Shown here piece after piece: positions 18,634 through 29,236 of a stretch of DNA of 64,000 bases (its first letter is position 1; every line of letters starts with the position of its first letter). Under the pieces are notes generated by a model. The model was not told the origin of the DNA, did no database searches, and saw only the letters and a program-made list of their open reading frames with translations. The translations under genes and the position numbers were made by a program. The stretch covers positions 99,684 to 163,683 of the forward strand of contig JAIPFF010000004.1 of NCBI GenBank assembly GCA_021736785.1. Reading direction: 5' to 3'. The DNA is from Thiohalocapsa sp. GTDB taxonomy: Bacteria > Pseudomonadota > Gammaproteobacteria > Chromatiales > Chromatiaceae.

Positions 18634-19350
18634 CTAATGCGGCGAGACATCCCGCGTGCCGACGTCGATCGCGGGCAACGCTCGGCGCACGGCGTCGATA
18701 ACGCACTCGAGCACCTGATCGATGGGCAAAGCGGTCGAGTCGATGACGAAGGCGCCTTCGGCGACGGTCAGCGGGCTGTGCCTGCGGCCCCGGTCGAGCG
18801 CATCGCGTTCGCGAAGCGTCTTTACAAGGTCGTGCAGGTTAGCATCGATCCCCTTGTCTATCAACTGCTTATAGCGGCGCTTCGCTCGCTCTTCGGGACT
18901 CGCGTCGAGATAGATTTTGAGCGCTGCATCGGGAAACACCGTCGAGCCCATATCGCGGCCGTCGGCGATCAGGCCAGGCGGGCGCGCCGCGGCGCGCTGC
19001 CAAGACAGCAACGCGTCGCGCACCTGCGGATGCACGGCCACGCGCGACGCCCTCGGACCGGCTTCGGCGGTGCGAATCTCGTCGCCGACGTCCTCCCCGT
19101 CGAGCAGCACCCGCTCGCCGTCGAAGCGCACCGTCGTGCGGGCCGCCAACGCGCCCAACGCATCGCCGTCATCGAGATCGATGCCGCTGCGCTCGGCGGC
19201 GAGTCCCAGGCATCGGTAGAGGGCGCCGCTGTCGAGCAGGTGCCAGCCGAGCCGCCGGGCCAGCGCACCGGCGATGGTTCCTTTACCCGTGCCGGAGGGG
19301 CCGTCGATCGCGATCACCGGCACATCGGCGGGCTGCTGCGGAGCGCTCAC
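18634..19350 (-). CDS. cmk: cytidylate kinase
   Basis: The enzyme phosphorylates CMP and dCMP using ATP in pyrimidine nucleotide salvage. The P-loop IDGPSGTGKGT lies at about residues 15-25. The substrate-binding LLDSGALYRCLG and the lid region with SPEERAKRRYKQL and DLVKTLRERDALDRGR are typical. It has 238 residues. Its ATG overlaps the aroA stop by four bases, so it is co-translated with aroA ahead of rpsA. Confidence 0.96.
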   Translation of the reverse strand: MSAPQQPADVPVIAIDGPSGTGKGTIAGALARRLGWHLLDSGALYRCLGLAAERSGIDLDDGDALGALAARTTVRFDGERVLLDGEDVGDEIRTAEAGPRASRVAVHPQVRDALLSWQRAAARPPGLIADGRDMGSTVFPDAALKIYLDASPEERAKRRYKQLIDKGIDANLHDLVKTLRERDALDRGRRHSPLTVAEGAFVIDSTALPIDQVLECVIDAVRRALPAIDVGTRDVSPH

Positions 19351-20747
19351 GCCGAGTGCTCCGCAATGCCGAGCCCGGCGCCGGCCGCCAGCGCGGCGAA
19401 GCCGGGGAAAGAGGTGGCGACATTGGCGCAGTCGTCGATCTCGATGGGTGCGCCGGCGCGCAGCGCCGCCATTGCGAAGGCCATGGCGATGCGGTGATCG
19501 CCGTGGCTGTCCACACGCCCGCCGCCGAGCAATGCGCCGGCGCCTGCGGCGGCGCCCGGCCTTGCCTCGGCATCGGCGCGGCCCCGGATCAGGATGCCGT
19601 CCGCGCGCACGTCCGCCTCGACGCCCAGGGTCTGAAGACCCGCCGCCATGACGGCAATGCGGTCGCTCTCCTTGACGCGGAGCTCCTCGGCGCCCGTGAG
19701 CAGCGTCGCGCCCTCGGCGCAGGCGGCGGCGATAAACAGCGCCGGGAACTCGTCGATGGCCAGCGGCACCTGATCGGCCGGGATCTCGATGCCGCGCAGT
19801 GCCGCGCCGCGCACGCGGATATCGGCCACCGGCTCGCCGCCGAGATCGCGCTCGCGCAGCACTTCGAGGGACGCGCCCATGGCCCGCAGAATGTTGATGA
19901 CGCCGGTCCGCGTAGGGTTGATGCCGACGTCCTCAAGCGTCAGATCCGAGCCGGGCGCGATGCTGGCGCCGACCAGGAAAAACGCCGCCGAGGAAATATC
20001 CGCGGGCACCGCGATCGGCGCCGCCGTCAGTTGCCCGCCGCCCTCGATGCAGACCCGCGCGCCATGGCGGTCTACTGGATCGCGGGTTACTGGCCAACCA
20101 AAGGCGCCCAGCATGCGCTCGGTATGATCACGCGTCGGTGCCGGCTCGCTCACGCAGGTCCGCCCTTCGGCGTACAGCCCCGCCAACAAGAGGCTCGACT
20201 TCACCTGCGCGCTGGCCACGGGCATGGCATAGTCGATGCCGCGCAGGGTCTCGGCGGGGCCGATGCGCAGCGGCGCCGTGCCGGCCTCGGTGGTCGCGAT
20301 GCGCGCACCCATTCGGGCCAACGGCTCGGTGACGCGGCGCATGGGGCGGGATGACAACGAGGCATCGCCGATCAGCGTGGTCTCGAAGCGCTGCCCGGCG
20401 AGCAGCCCGCTCAGCAGCCGCATGGAGGTTCCGGAATTGCCCAAATCCAGCGGTTCGGCCGGTGCCCGCAGCCCATGCAATCCGACGCCCTTGACCAGCA
20501 CCCGGCCCCCGTGCGGCCCCTCCACCGTCACACCCATGGCGCGAAACGCGGCGAGCGTGGCGAGGCTGTCGGCGCCCTCGAGAAAGCCCGTGATCTCGGT
20601 TTCGCCGTCGGCGATCGCGGCCAGCATGATCGCCCGGTGCGAAACCGATTTGTCGCCGGGTACGCGCACGCGCCCGCGCAGGCTGCCGCCGGGGGTCACG
20701 ACGAAGCGCGGACCGCGCGGCGCACCGTCGCCTGCGGATCGGCTCAA
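19347..20747 (-). CDS. aroA: 3-phosphoshikimate 1-carboxyvinyltransferase (EPSP synthase)
   Basis: The enzyme joins shikimate-3-phosphate and PEP in aromatic amino acid synthesis. Signatures include RVPGDKSVSHRAIML, LDLGNSGTSMRLLSG, GDASLSSRPMRRV and the active-site RVKESDRIAV. I chose a TTG start at 20747 (MSRSAGDGAPRGP) because CCGGAG lies eight bases upstream and the conserved domain begins soon after, giving 466 residues. In-frame codons up to 20927 overlap the divergent gene's leader and look non-coding. It overlaps cmk by four bases. Confidence 0.94.
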   Translation of the reverse strand: MSRSAGDGAPRGPRFVVTPGGSLRGRVRVPGDKSVSHRAIMLAAIADGETEITGFLEGADSLATLAAFRAMGVTVEGPHGGRVLVKGVGLHGLRAPAEPLDLGNSGTSMRLLSGLLAGQRFETTLIGDASLSSRPMRRVTEPLARMGARIATTEAGTAPLRIGPAETLRGIDYAMPVASAQVKSSLLLAGLYAEGRTCVSEPAPTRDHTERMLGAFGWPVTRDPVDRHGARVCIEGGGQLTAAPIAVPADISSAAFFLVGASIAPGSDLTLEDVGINPTRTGVINILRAMGASLEVLRERDLGGEPVADIRVRGAALRGIEIPADQVPLAIDEFPALFIAAACAEGATLLTGAEELRVKESDRIAVMAAGLQTLGVEADVRADGILIRGRADAEARPGAAAGAGALLGGGRVDSHGDHRIAMAFAMAALRAGAPIEIDDCANVATSFPGFAALAAGAGLGIAEHSA

Positions 20748-20953
20748 GATGGAAACTCCGGTTGAAAGGCCGCTCGGCGGCCCGAAACGGATGCCACCCG
20801 GTCCGGGGGGTGATCCGCGCATGGAAAACCCGTCAAAATAGCCGAACGGCCCTCGGCTGTAAATACGCTCGGGGAGATCCGGGCGCCCTACCCCGCGGTC
20901 ACCGCGCCGCCGGGGCGCAGCCCACATCAGACACCGTCCAACAGGAGAGCAAC

Positions 20954-22366
20954 GTGCAAGAACGAGCAGTCGACGTCGCCATCATCGGCTCCGGCACCTC
21001 GGGCCTCAATGCCATGGCCCAAGCGCGCAAGGCCGGCAAGACCTTCGTGCTGATCAACGGCGGCGAGCCGGGCACCACCTGCGCGCGCGTCGGCTGCATG
21101 CCGTCGAAGGCCATGATCCAGGTGGCCGAGGACTACCACCGGCGTACCCATCTCGGTAAATACGGCGTCGACGGTCACGAGGCACTCACGCTCGATGCGC
21201 CGGAGGCCATGGAACACGTGCAGGACCTGCGCGATACCTTCGTCGATCGGGTGCTCGGCAGCAGTACCGACGACATGCCCGAGGACCAATTCATTCAGGA
21301 CTACGCGCGCTTCGTCGAACCGACACTGATCGAGGTCGGCGGCCAGCGCATCCGCGCCGGCGCCGTGGTCATCGCCACCGGCTCGCGTCCCCTGGTGCCG
21401 GCACCCTGGCGGGATTTCGGCGAGCGGCTGCTGACCACCGACAACCTGTTCGAGTTGGAAGACCTGCCCGAGTCCGTCGCGGTCATCGGCATGGGCACTA
21501 TCGGCCTCGAGCTCGGGCAAAGCCTGCATCGCCTGGGGGTCGCCGTGACCGGCTTCGATCAGGTCGCGCACATCGCCGGCGCCCGCGATCCGGAGGTGAA
21601 CCGCGCCGCGATCGAGATTATCGGCAAGGAGTTCCCGCTGTATCTGGGACATGCCGCCGAGGTAGCGGCCGAAGGCGACAAGCTGCGCGTCGTCGCCGGC
21701 GAGCAAAGTGTCTTGGTCGAGCGAGTCCTGTGCAGCATCGGCCGCGTGCCGAATGTGGAGGGTTTGGGACTCGAGAACCTCGGCGTGCCGCTGGACGCCC
21801 GCGGCATTCCGACCTTCGACCCGAATACCATGCAGATCGCGGATCTGCCTGTGTTCATCGCCGGCGACGTGACCGGCGACCGCCCGATCCTCCACGAGGC
21901 CGGCGACGAGGGCAAGATCGCCGGCTACAACGCCGCCCGCGGCGAGGTGCAGGCCTTCGCCCGCAAGACGCCCTTGTTCATCAATTTCTGCGATCCGAAC
22001 ATCTGCGCCGTCGGTGCCCGCTTCGACGAGCTCGATCCGGAGACGACCGCCGTCGGCGAAATCCGTTTCGCACCCGTCGGCCGCGCGCTGATCATGGGCA
22101 AGAACAAGGGCGTGCTGCGGGTCTACGCGGACAAAGCAAGCGGGCGCCTGCTGGGCTCGGAGATGATCGGACCGAAGGGCGAGCACCTGGCGCATCTGAT
22201 CTGCTGGAGCATCATGCAGGGCATGCGCGTCGGCGACCTGCTGCGCATGCCGTTCTACCACCCGGTCATCGAAGAGGCGCTGCAGGCGGCGCTGTATGAT
22301 CTCTACAAAAAAGTCGACGCCGAGAACGACGGCGGCATCACCGAGCTTGCGCCGCTTGCTCGCTGA
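20954..22366 (+). CDS. dihydrolipoamide dehydrogenase-like FAD disulfide oxidoreductase
   Basis: This is a pyridine-nucleotide disulfide oxidoreductase. An FAD-binding GSGTSGLNAM precedes the redox-disulfide motif CARVGCMPSK (Cys pair near residue 50). An NAD(P)-binding GMGTIGLELG and the second FAD motif FIAGDVTGDRPILHEA follow. The C-terminal interface has FYHPVIEEAL in place of the usual HPT-E motif, keeping a His and Glu. I chose the GTG at 20954 because GGAG lies six bases upstream, giving 470 residues. No pyruvate or 2-oxoglutarate dehydrogenase genes are nearby, so the disulfide substrate may not be lipoamide. Confidence 0.85.
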   Translation: MQERAVDVAIIGSGTSGLNAMAQARKAGKTFVLINGGEPGTTCARVGCMPSKAMIQVAEDYHRRTHLGKYGVDGHEALTLDAPEAMEHVQDLRDTFVDRVLGSSTDDMPEDQFIQDYARFVEPTLIEVGGQRIRAGAVVIATGSRPLVPAPWRDFGERLLTTDNLFELEDLPESVAVIGMGTIGLELGQSLHRLGVAVTGFDQVAHIAGARDPEVNRAAIEIIGKEFPLYLGHAAEVAAEGDKLRVVAGEQSVLVERVLCSIGRVPNVEGLGLENLGVPLDARGIPTFDPNTMQIADLPVFIAGDVTGDRPILHEAGDEGKIAGYNAARGEVQAFARKTPLFINFCDPNICAVGARFDELDPETTAVGEIRFAPVGRALIMGKNKGVLRVYADKASGRLLGSEMIGPKGEHLAHLICWSIMQGMRVGDLLRMPFYHPVIEEALQAALYDLYKKVDAENDGGITELAPLAR

Positions 22367-22407
22367 CCCGGCGCGCTGACCCGCTGCGCTGACCGGCACG
22401 CGCTGCT

Positions 22408-24717
<2,310 letters not shown>

Positions 24718-25086
24718 GGCTGTCCCGAGGTGGCCCCGTGCCTCCAGTTATGCCTGACCGGCGACGGCAGGCAGTCTTCGAACCGTGGTGCCGTCGCAAC
24801 TCGGACCGAGCGGCGATGCGCGGAAACGGCATGCCACGACCGACATCCTAGACTTTCCAGTACCGATTGTCCGCGAACCCGTTAACGCTTGCACGCATAC
24901 GGGGATCTCGCGGCCCGGACGCATGAGTACCTCCGGCCGACATCCGAAATCCTACACACCGGCTTCACGCAACGTTCACGAAGCCGTCACACGCCACGGC
25001 TACCCTGCCCACGGCCGATGCACGAGCCTCGAGCTCGGACGCAGCAGGCGAGACGACAACCCGCCTTCAAAGCCGGAGAAGAACCG
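24718..25086 (+). other. intergenic region upstream of the phytase-like gene
   Basis: 369 bases between two divergently transcribed genes, with no gene seen. It contains three direct repeats of a TTCAC/GTCAC unit at 11-base spacing, listed as a possible Pho box. Confidence 0.5.
24963..24991 (+). promoter_or_regulatory. possible Pho box (PhoB site)
   Basis: CTTCACG, GTTCACG and CGTCACA are spaced so that their TCAC cores recur every 11 bases, the period of PhoB half-sites. A -10-like TACCCT begins at 25001, about ten bases past the last core, matching PhoB promoter geometry. The half-sites depart from the E. coli consensus CTGTCAT, so this is inference supported by the phytase-like gene downstream. 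Confidence 0.4.
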
Positions 25087-27432
25087 ATGACGCAACAGAA
25101 AGAGGACCGTTCAGCGATACGCCGCTCGACGTTGTACGCAGCCCTATCCGTGGCGATGGCCGCGTCGATACCCTTCACCGCTCACGCCGACGCAACCGCA
25201 TACAGCGACGCCCCAGCGAGGGCCTTCGAGCGCGTGGCCACGATCGCCAACTATCGCAATAACGCCGATGCGCAAGACGAGACGGTTTCCGAGATCGTCT
25301 CCGCCACCAAGGACGGCAACACCCTCGTCTACACCGACGGCGCGCTCGAGCAGATCGGCTTCGTCGATATCACCGACCCGGCCAACCCCCTGCCTGCGGG
25401 CACGATGCCGGTGGGCGGCGAGCCGACGTCGGTCAGCATGCTGGATCATCGCCTCGCGTTGGTCGGCATCAATACCAGCGACAGCTTCACGAACCCGAGC
25501 GGCAACTTGCTGGTCGTGGACATCGTCGCCCGCGGCGTCGTCGCCAGCTTCGACCTCCACGGGCAGCCGGATTCCGTCGCCGTGAGCCCGCTCGGCAATT
25601 ATGCCGCGATCGCGATGGAGAACGAGCGCGACGAAGATATCACTGTCGACGGCGTCGAGGGCGGCCTGCCGCAGCTCCCCGCCGGCGAGCTCTTCGTCAT
25701 CGAGATCAATGATCCCGACCCGCTCAACTGGGGCACCGGCCGCGTCGCGCTGACCGGCCTGTCTGACTATGCGCCGGATGATCCGGAGCCCGAGTTCGTC
25801 GACATCAACAATTGGAATCAGGCCGTCGTCACGCTGCAGGAAAACAACCACATCGTTGTCGTTAACCTGAAAAAAGGCGCCGTGGTCGCGGACTTCCCCG
25901 CCGGCAGCGTGGACCTGGTCGGCGTCGACGACGAGGACGATGGCGACATCTCGCTGACCGCAACCCTCACCGACGTGCCCCGCGAGCCCGACGCCGTGGC
26001 CTGGGTGCGCAAGTTCCCCGGCTTCGGCTACGCCATCGCCACTGCCAACGAGGGCGATCTGTTCGGCGGCAGCCGCGGCTTCTCGCTGTTCGACTATGCC
26101 GGCAACGTGCTCTACGACAGCGGCACCGACTTCGAGCAGCTCGCCGTCCGCCACGGTCATTATCCCGAAGGCCGCTCCGACAACAAGGGCAGCGAGCCCG
26201 AGTCCATCGAGTTCGGCCGCTTCTGGCCCGATAGCTTCCTGTTCGTGGGCTCCGAGCGCGGCAGTTTCGTGGCCGTTTATCAATTGAACGGCACAACGCC
26301 GGCATTCCATCAGCTGCTGCCCGCGCCGCTCGGCCCGGAAGGCCTGCTGGCGATCCCCGAGCGCGGCCTGCTGGTGGTCTCCGGCGAAGAGGACGACCCG
26401 GAATTCGGCGTGCGCTCGACCATGATGATCTACGCGCTGAGAAGCGGCGCACCGAGCTATCCGCAGATCATCTCCGCCGACATGGGCGGCTCGCCGATTC
26501 CCTGGTCGGCCCTGTCCGGTATGGTGGGCGTCCCCGGCAGCACGGACCAAGTGCTCGCGGTCTGGGATTCTTTCTACGCGACCAGCAAGATCTTCCGCAT
26601 CGACGTCTCCGGCAAGCCGGCCGTCATCACCGATGCCTTCGATATCAACGGCGGCACCGGCAACTACGACCCCGAGGGCATCGCCGTCGCGCCGGACGGC
26701 ACGCTGTGGATCGCCAGCGAAGGCAACGCCTCGGATTCGCGCACCAACCGCCTGCTGCAGACCGACGCCGCCGGCAATGTGCTGCAGGAGATCAACCTGC
26801 CGCAGGAGATCCTCGACTGCCGCGCCGCCTCGACCAGCCGCGGCACGCTCGGCTCCGGCTTCGAGGGCGTGGCCACCATGGCCAGGTTGGGCGGCGGGTA
26901 CCGATTGATCGTCGCACAGCAGCGCGGCTGGGACTACACCACCCCCGAATGCGAGGCCCTGGATGACGACGCCGGCGGCCTCAACGCCAACGGCGAGCCC
27001 AACTGGACCAGGCTTTGGATCTACGATCCCGCCGACGGCAGTTGGGACCACGCTGCCTACGAGCTGGCGCCGCTACCCGCCAACGCGTCCTGGGTGGGCC
27101 TGTCGGAAATCAGCCAGTTCCGCAACGGCGGCTACATGCTCATCGAGCGCGACAACCGCACCGGCGACTTCGCCGAGCTGAAGACCCTGGTCCGCCTGCG
27201 CCTGCAGGACATCAACGACGGCGCATTTACCGCCGGCGAAAAGCGCGTTTATGACCTGCTGCCGGCCATGAAGGCCGGCAACGGCTGGATCAGCGACAAG
27301 CCCGAAGGCGTCGCCGTGACCGCCGACAAGCGCGTCTTCCTGGTCACCGACAACGACGGCGTCGACGACTGGTCCGGCGAGACCTCCTTCCTCGAGCTCG
27401 GCACGCCCGGACAGCTGTTCTTCGGCCGCTGA
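25087..27432 (+). CDS. secreted esterase-like activity of phytase family protein (beta-propeller)
   Basis: This is an exported 781-residue protein. A signal peptide ends near residue 31 (IPFTAHADA). The N-terminal half resembles choice-of-anchor I type propeller repeats, with segments such as GALEQIGFVDITDPANP. The C-terminal part carries the phytase-like esterase pattern YDPEGIAVAPDGTLWIASEG, GFEGVATM and SDKPEGVAVTADKRVFLVTDNDG. Such proteins are predicted phosphoesterases; the substrate is not known. I chose the ATG at 25087 for the signal peptide and the GGAG upstream. A possible Pho box precedes it. Confidence 0.8.
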   Translation: MTQQKEDRSAIRRSTLYAALSVAMAASIPFTAHADATAYSDAPARAFERVATIANYRNNADAQDETVSEIVSATKDGNTLVYTDGALEQIGFVDITDPANPLPAGTMPVGGEPTSVSMLDHRLALVGINTSDSFTNPSGNLLVVDIVARGVVASFDLHGQPDSVAVSPLGNYAAIAMENERDEDITVDGVEGGLPQLPAGELFVIEINDPDPLNWGTGRVALTGLSDYAPDDPEPEFVDINNWNQAVVTLQENNHIVVVNLKKGAVVADFPAGSVDLVGVDDEDDGDISLTATLTDVPREPDAVAWVRKFPGFGYAIATANEGDLFGGSRGFSLFDYAGNVLYDSGTDFEQLAVRHGHYPEGRSDNKGSEPESIEFGRFWPDSFLFVGSERGSFVAVYQLNGTTPAFHQLLPAPLGPEGLLAIPERGLLVVSGEEDDPEFGVRSTMMIYALRSGAPSYPQIISADMGGSPIPWSALSGMVGVPGSTDQVLAVWDSFYATSKIFRIDVSGKPAVITDAFDINGGTGNYDPEGIAVAPDGTLWIASEGNASDSRTNRLLQTDAAGNVLQEINLPQEILDCRAASTSRGTLGSGFEGVATMARLGGGYRLIVAQQRGWDYTTPECEALDDDAGGLNANGEPNWTRLWIYDPADGSWDHAAYELAPLPANASWVGLSEISQFRNGGYMLIERDNRTGDFAELKTLVRLRLQDINDGAFTAGEKRVYDLLPAMKAGNGWISDKPEGVAVTADKRVFLVTDNDGVDDWSGETSFLELGTPGQLFFGR

Positions 27433-27469
27433 CATCACCCCGGGGCGGCCTAGTGCCGCCCCATTGGCG

Positions 27470-27832
27470 CTAGAAGTCATCATCGACGGGCGGAGTTGCG
27501 CGGCGGCGCACCGCGGCGGGGAGCAGGGCCAGCTTGTCGTCGGTGCGGGCGATATGCTCCGCCAGCGTCGGCGCCTCCGGATCGAACAGCTTCACGCCGA
27601 CCAGGGCCGCGACCTCGAAGGCGAGGCCGAGCGCAACGCGCGGGTCCCCCTTCTCGATCTTCTGCAGCGTGGCGCGCGCGATGCCCGCGCGCTCGGACAG
27701 TTCCCGTTCCGTCCATCCCCGTTGCTTGCGGGCGAGCCGCACTTGCTTGCCGAGCAGGACGGCGGCCTCGCGCGCATAGCGCGAGTAGGCGCGGGCGCTT
27801 CTCTGTTGAGCGGTCAGGGAAGACTTGGACAT
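27470..27832 (-). CDS. XRE-family transcriptional regulator, HipB antitoxin-like (orphan)
   Basis: This is a small DNA-binding protein of 120 residues. The Cro/C1-type helix-turn-helix lies at about residues 30-85 (LARKQRGWTERELSERAGIARATLQKIEKG). The layout resembles HipB-like antitoxins that normally precede a hipA kinase, but no hipA is present: downstream is the convergent phytase-like gene, upstream a symporter gene. A GTG at 27844 is an alternative start. A perfect 11-base inverted repeat spans the -10 region to the start codon, which strongly suggests autorepression. It could instead be a solitary regulator of another locus. Confidence 0.85.
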   Translation of the reverse strand: MSKSSLTAQQRSARAYSRYAREAAVLLGKQVRLARKQRGWTERELSERAGIARATLQKIEKGDPRVALGLAFEVAALVGVKLFDPEAPTLAEHIARTDDKLALLPAAVRRRATPPVDDDF

Positions 27833-27833
27833 C

Positions 27834-27866
27834 AAAATAGTCACGAAGGGTCTTTGTGACTATTTT
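27834..27866. promoter_or_regulatory. operator of the XRE/HipB-like gene
   Basis: AAAATAGTCAC-N11-GTGACTATTTT is a perfect inverted repeat with 11-base arms and an 11-base spacer. It covers the -10 element, the expected transcription start and the leader of the regulator gene. One helical turn of spacing suits binding by two dimers or an extended dimer. Confidence 0.8.
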
Positions 27867-27890
27867 AGTAGCCAATTGTGCCGGTGTCCT
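27862..27890 (-). promoter_or_regulatory. promoter of the XRE/HipB-like gene
   Basis: On the minus strand AGGACA (27890-27885) is followed after 17 bases by TAAAAT (27867-27862). The -10 overlaps the right arm of the operator. The leader is predicted to be only about 25 bases and has no clear Shine-Dalgarno sequence. Confidence 0.6.
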
Positions 27891-27999
27891 CAGAAAGTAC
27901 CGGCAACGTCGCCTTGGTTGCGGTGCCTCCCACAGGGGGCGGACCGCGGCCTGCCCCGAGCCCGGGCACGCCCCGGTCGATTCGGCAGAGACCGACGGC

Positions 28000-29214
28000 T
28001 CAAGCGGGGGTCGACGCCGCTGGCGCCGTGGGCGCATCGGCCGCACGTCGATCGACGACCGCGGCGATGACGAGATCGCCCCAGACGTTCAGCGCCGTGA
28101 TCGGATAGTCGAAGAAGCGGTCGACGACCAGGTACAGGGCCAGGTAGGTCGGCGGCAGCCCGAGCAGGTCGAGCATGAAGGCCATCATCGCGATACCGCC
28201 GCCGGGGATGCCGGCGGTGCCGGCGGACGAGGCCATGGTCAGCAGCACGATGAACAGGGCCTGCAGCAGGGTCACGTCGACGCCGGCGAGCTGGGCCATG
28301 AAGATCAGCAGGACGGCCTGATACAGGGCCGAGCCGTCCATGTTCAGCGTCGCACCGAGCGGCAGCGTGAAGCTGGTCGTGCGCGGGCTGACGCCGGCGC
28401 GGTCTTCCAGGACCTCTTTCGAGACCGGATAGGTGGCCGAGCTGGAGGCAGTGGCCAGCGCGGTGGCCAGTGCCAGGCGCACCTGAGCCGCGAAGGTCCA
28501 GGGCCGCCGGCCGCTGCCGGCGAGCAACAGCAGCGGCAGCACGATGCCCCCATGCAGCACCGCCGCGGCCAGCACGGCCCAGACGAACGGGCGCAGCTGA
28601 AACACGGCGGCCCAGTCCATGCCGGCCAGGCTTGCGTAGACCAGCGCGCCGATGCCGACGGGCGCGAGCCTCAGCAGCAGGGCCAGCATGCGCATCAGCA
28701 GCGCATTGACGGCCTCGGCGGCGTCGGTCAGGCGCTGCCGCGGGGCCTGCGCCAGGCCGCGTGCGGCCAGCGCCGCGAAGATGGCAATGACGACGATGTG
28801 CAGGATGTTGCCGTCGGCCAGAGACGCGAACAGGTTGCTCGGCACGAAGCTCGCGATGAGCCGATCCAGACTGAACCCGTCGGACAGCGCCTCGGCCGGC
28901 ACCTGACCGAGGTCCAGCAGGCCAGGCTCGACGGCGCGCGACGCGAGAACGCCGATCAGCGTCCCCGCCGTCGCCGCGGCCGCGGACGTGAGCAGGTAGA
29001 AGCCAAGCGTGTAGCCGCCGAGGCGGCGCAGATCGGCGCCGCCGGCCAGCGCCGCGTAGATCGACACCAGGATCAGCGGCAGGATCAGCACCTTCAGCAG
29101 CGACAGAAAGACGTCGCCGAGCCAGCCCACATAGACGGCCCCGGCCGGCCAGATCAGCGCCAGCGCCACGCCGAGCAGCAGCGCCGCCGGTGTCGAGTAC
29201 AGTGCTTTCAACAT
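28000..29214 (-). CDS. dicarboxylate/amino acid:cation symporter (DAACS family)
   Basis: This is a sodium- or proton-coupled uptake carrier for glutamate, aspartate, serine/threonine or C4-dicarboxylates in the inner membrane. Family motifs are ATASSSATYPVSKE (serine-rich re-entrant hairpin) and GATLNMDGSALYQAV (NMDG motif in TM7), with a second hairpin near TMASSAGTAGIPGGG. The length is 404 residues from the ATG at 29214; a TTG at 29235 is possible and would nearly abut the upstream lipoprotein stop. Substrate cannot be read from sequence. It is probably co-transcribed with the M14-like lipoprotein. Confidence 0.9.
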   Translation of the reverse strand: MLKALYSTPAALLLGVALALIWPAGAVYVGWLGDVFLSLLKVLILPLILVSIYAALAGGADLRRLGGYTLGFYLLTSAAAATAGTLIGVLASRAVEPGLLDLGQVPAEALSDGFSLDRLIASFVPSNLFASLADGNILHIVVIAIFAALAARGLAQAPRQRLTDAAEAVNALLMRMLALLLRLAPVGIGALVYASLAGMDWAAVFQLRPFVWAVLAAAVLHGGIVLPLLLLAGSGRRPWTFAAQVRLALATALATASSSATYPVSKEVLEDRAGVSPRTTSFTLPLGATLNMDGSALYQAVLLIFMAQLAGVDVTLLQALFIVLLTMASSAGTAGIPGGGIAMMAFMLDLLGLPPTYLALYLVVDRFFDYPITALNVWGDLVIAAVVDRRAADAPTAPAASTPA

Positions 29215-29236
29215 CGTCGCCAAGGCGCTCGGCAAC

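Noticed and set aside
18458..18706. Small frame between rpsA and cmk
   Set aside because: Arg-rich composition, overlap with the cmk end, and no ribosome binding site.
25144..27051. 635-codon minus-strand frame inside the phytase-like gene
   Set aside because: The plus-strand gene has a signal peptide and family motifs; the opposite frame has none.
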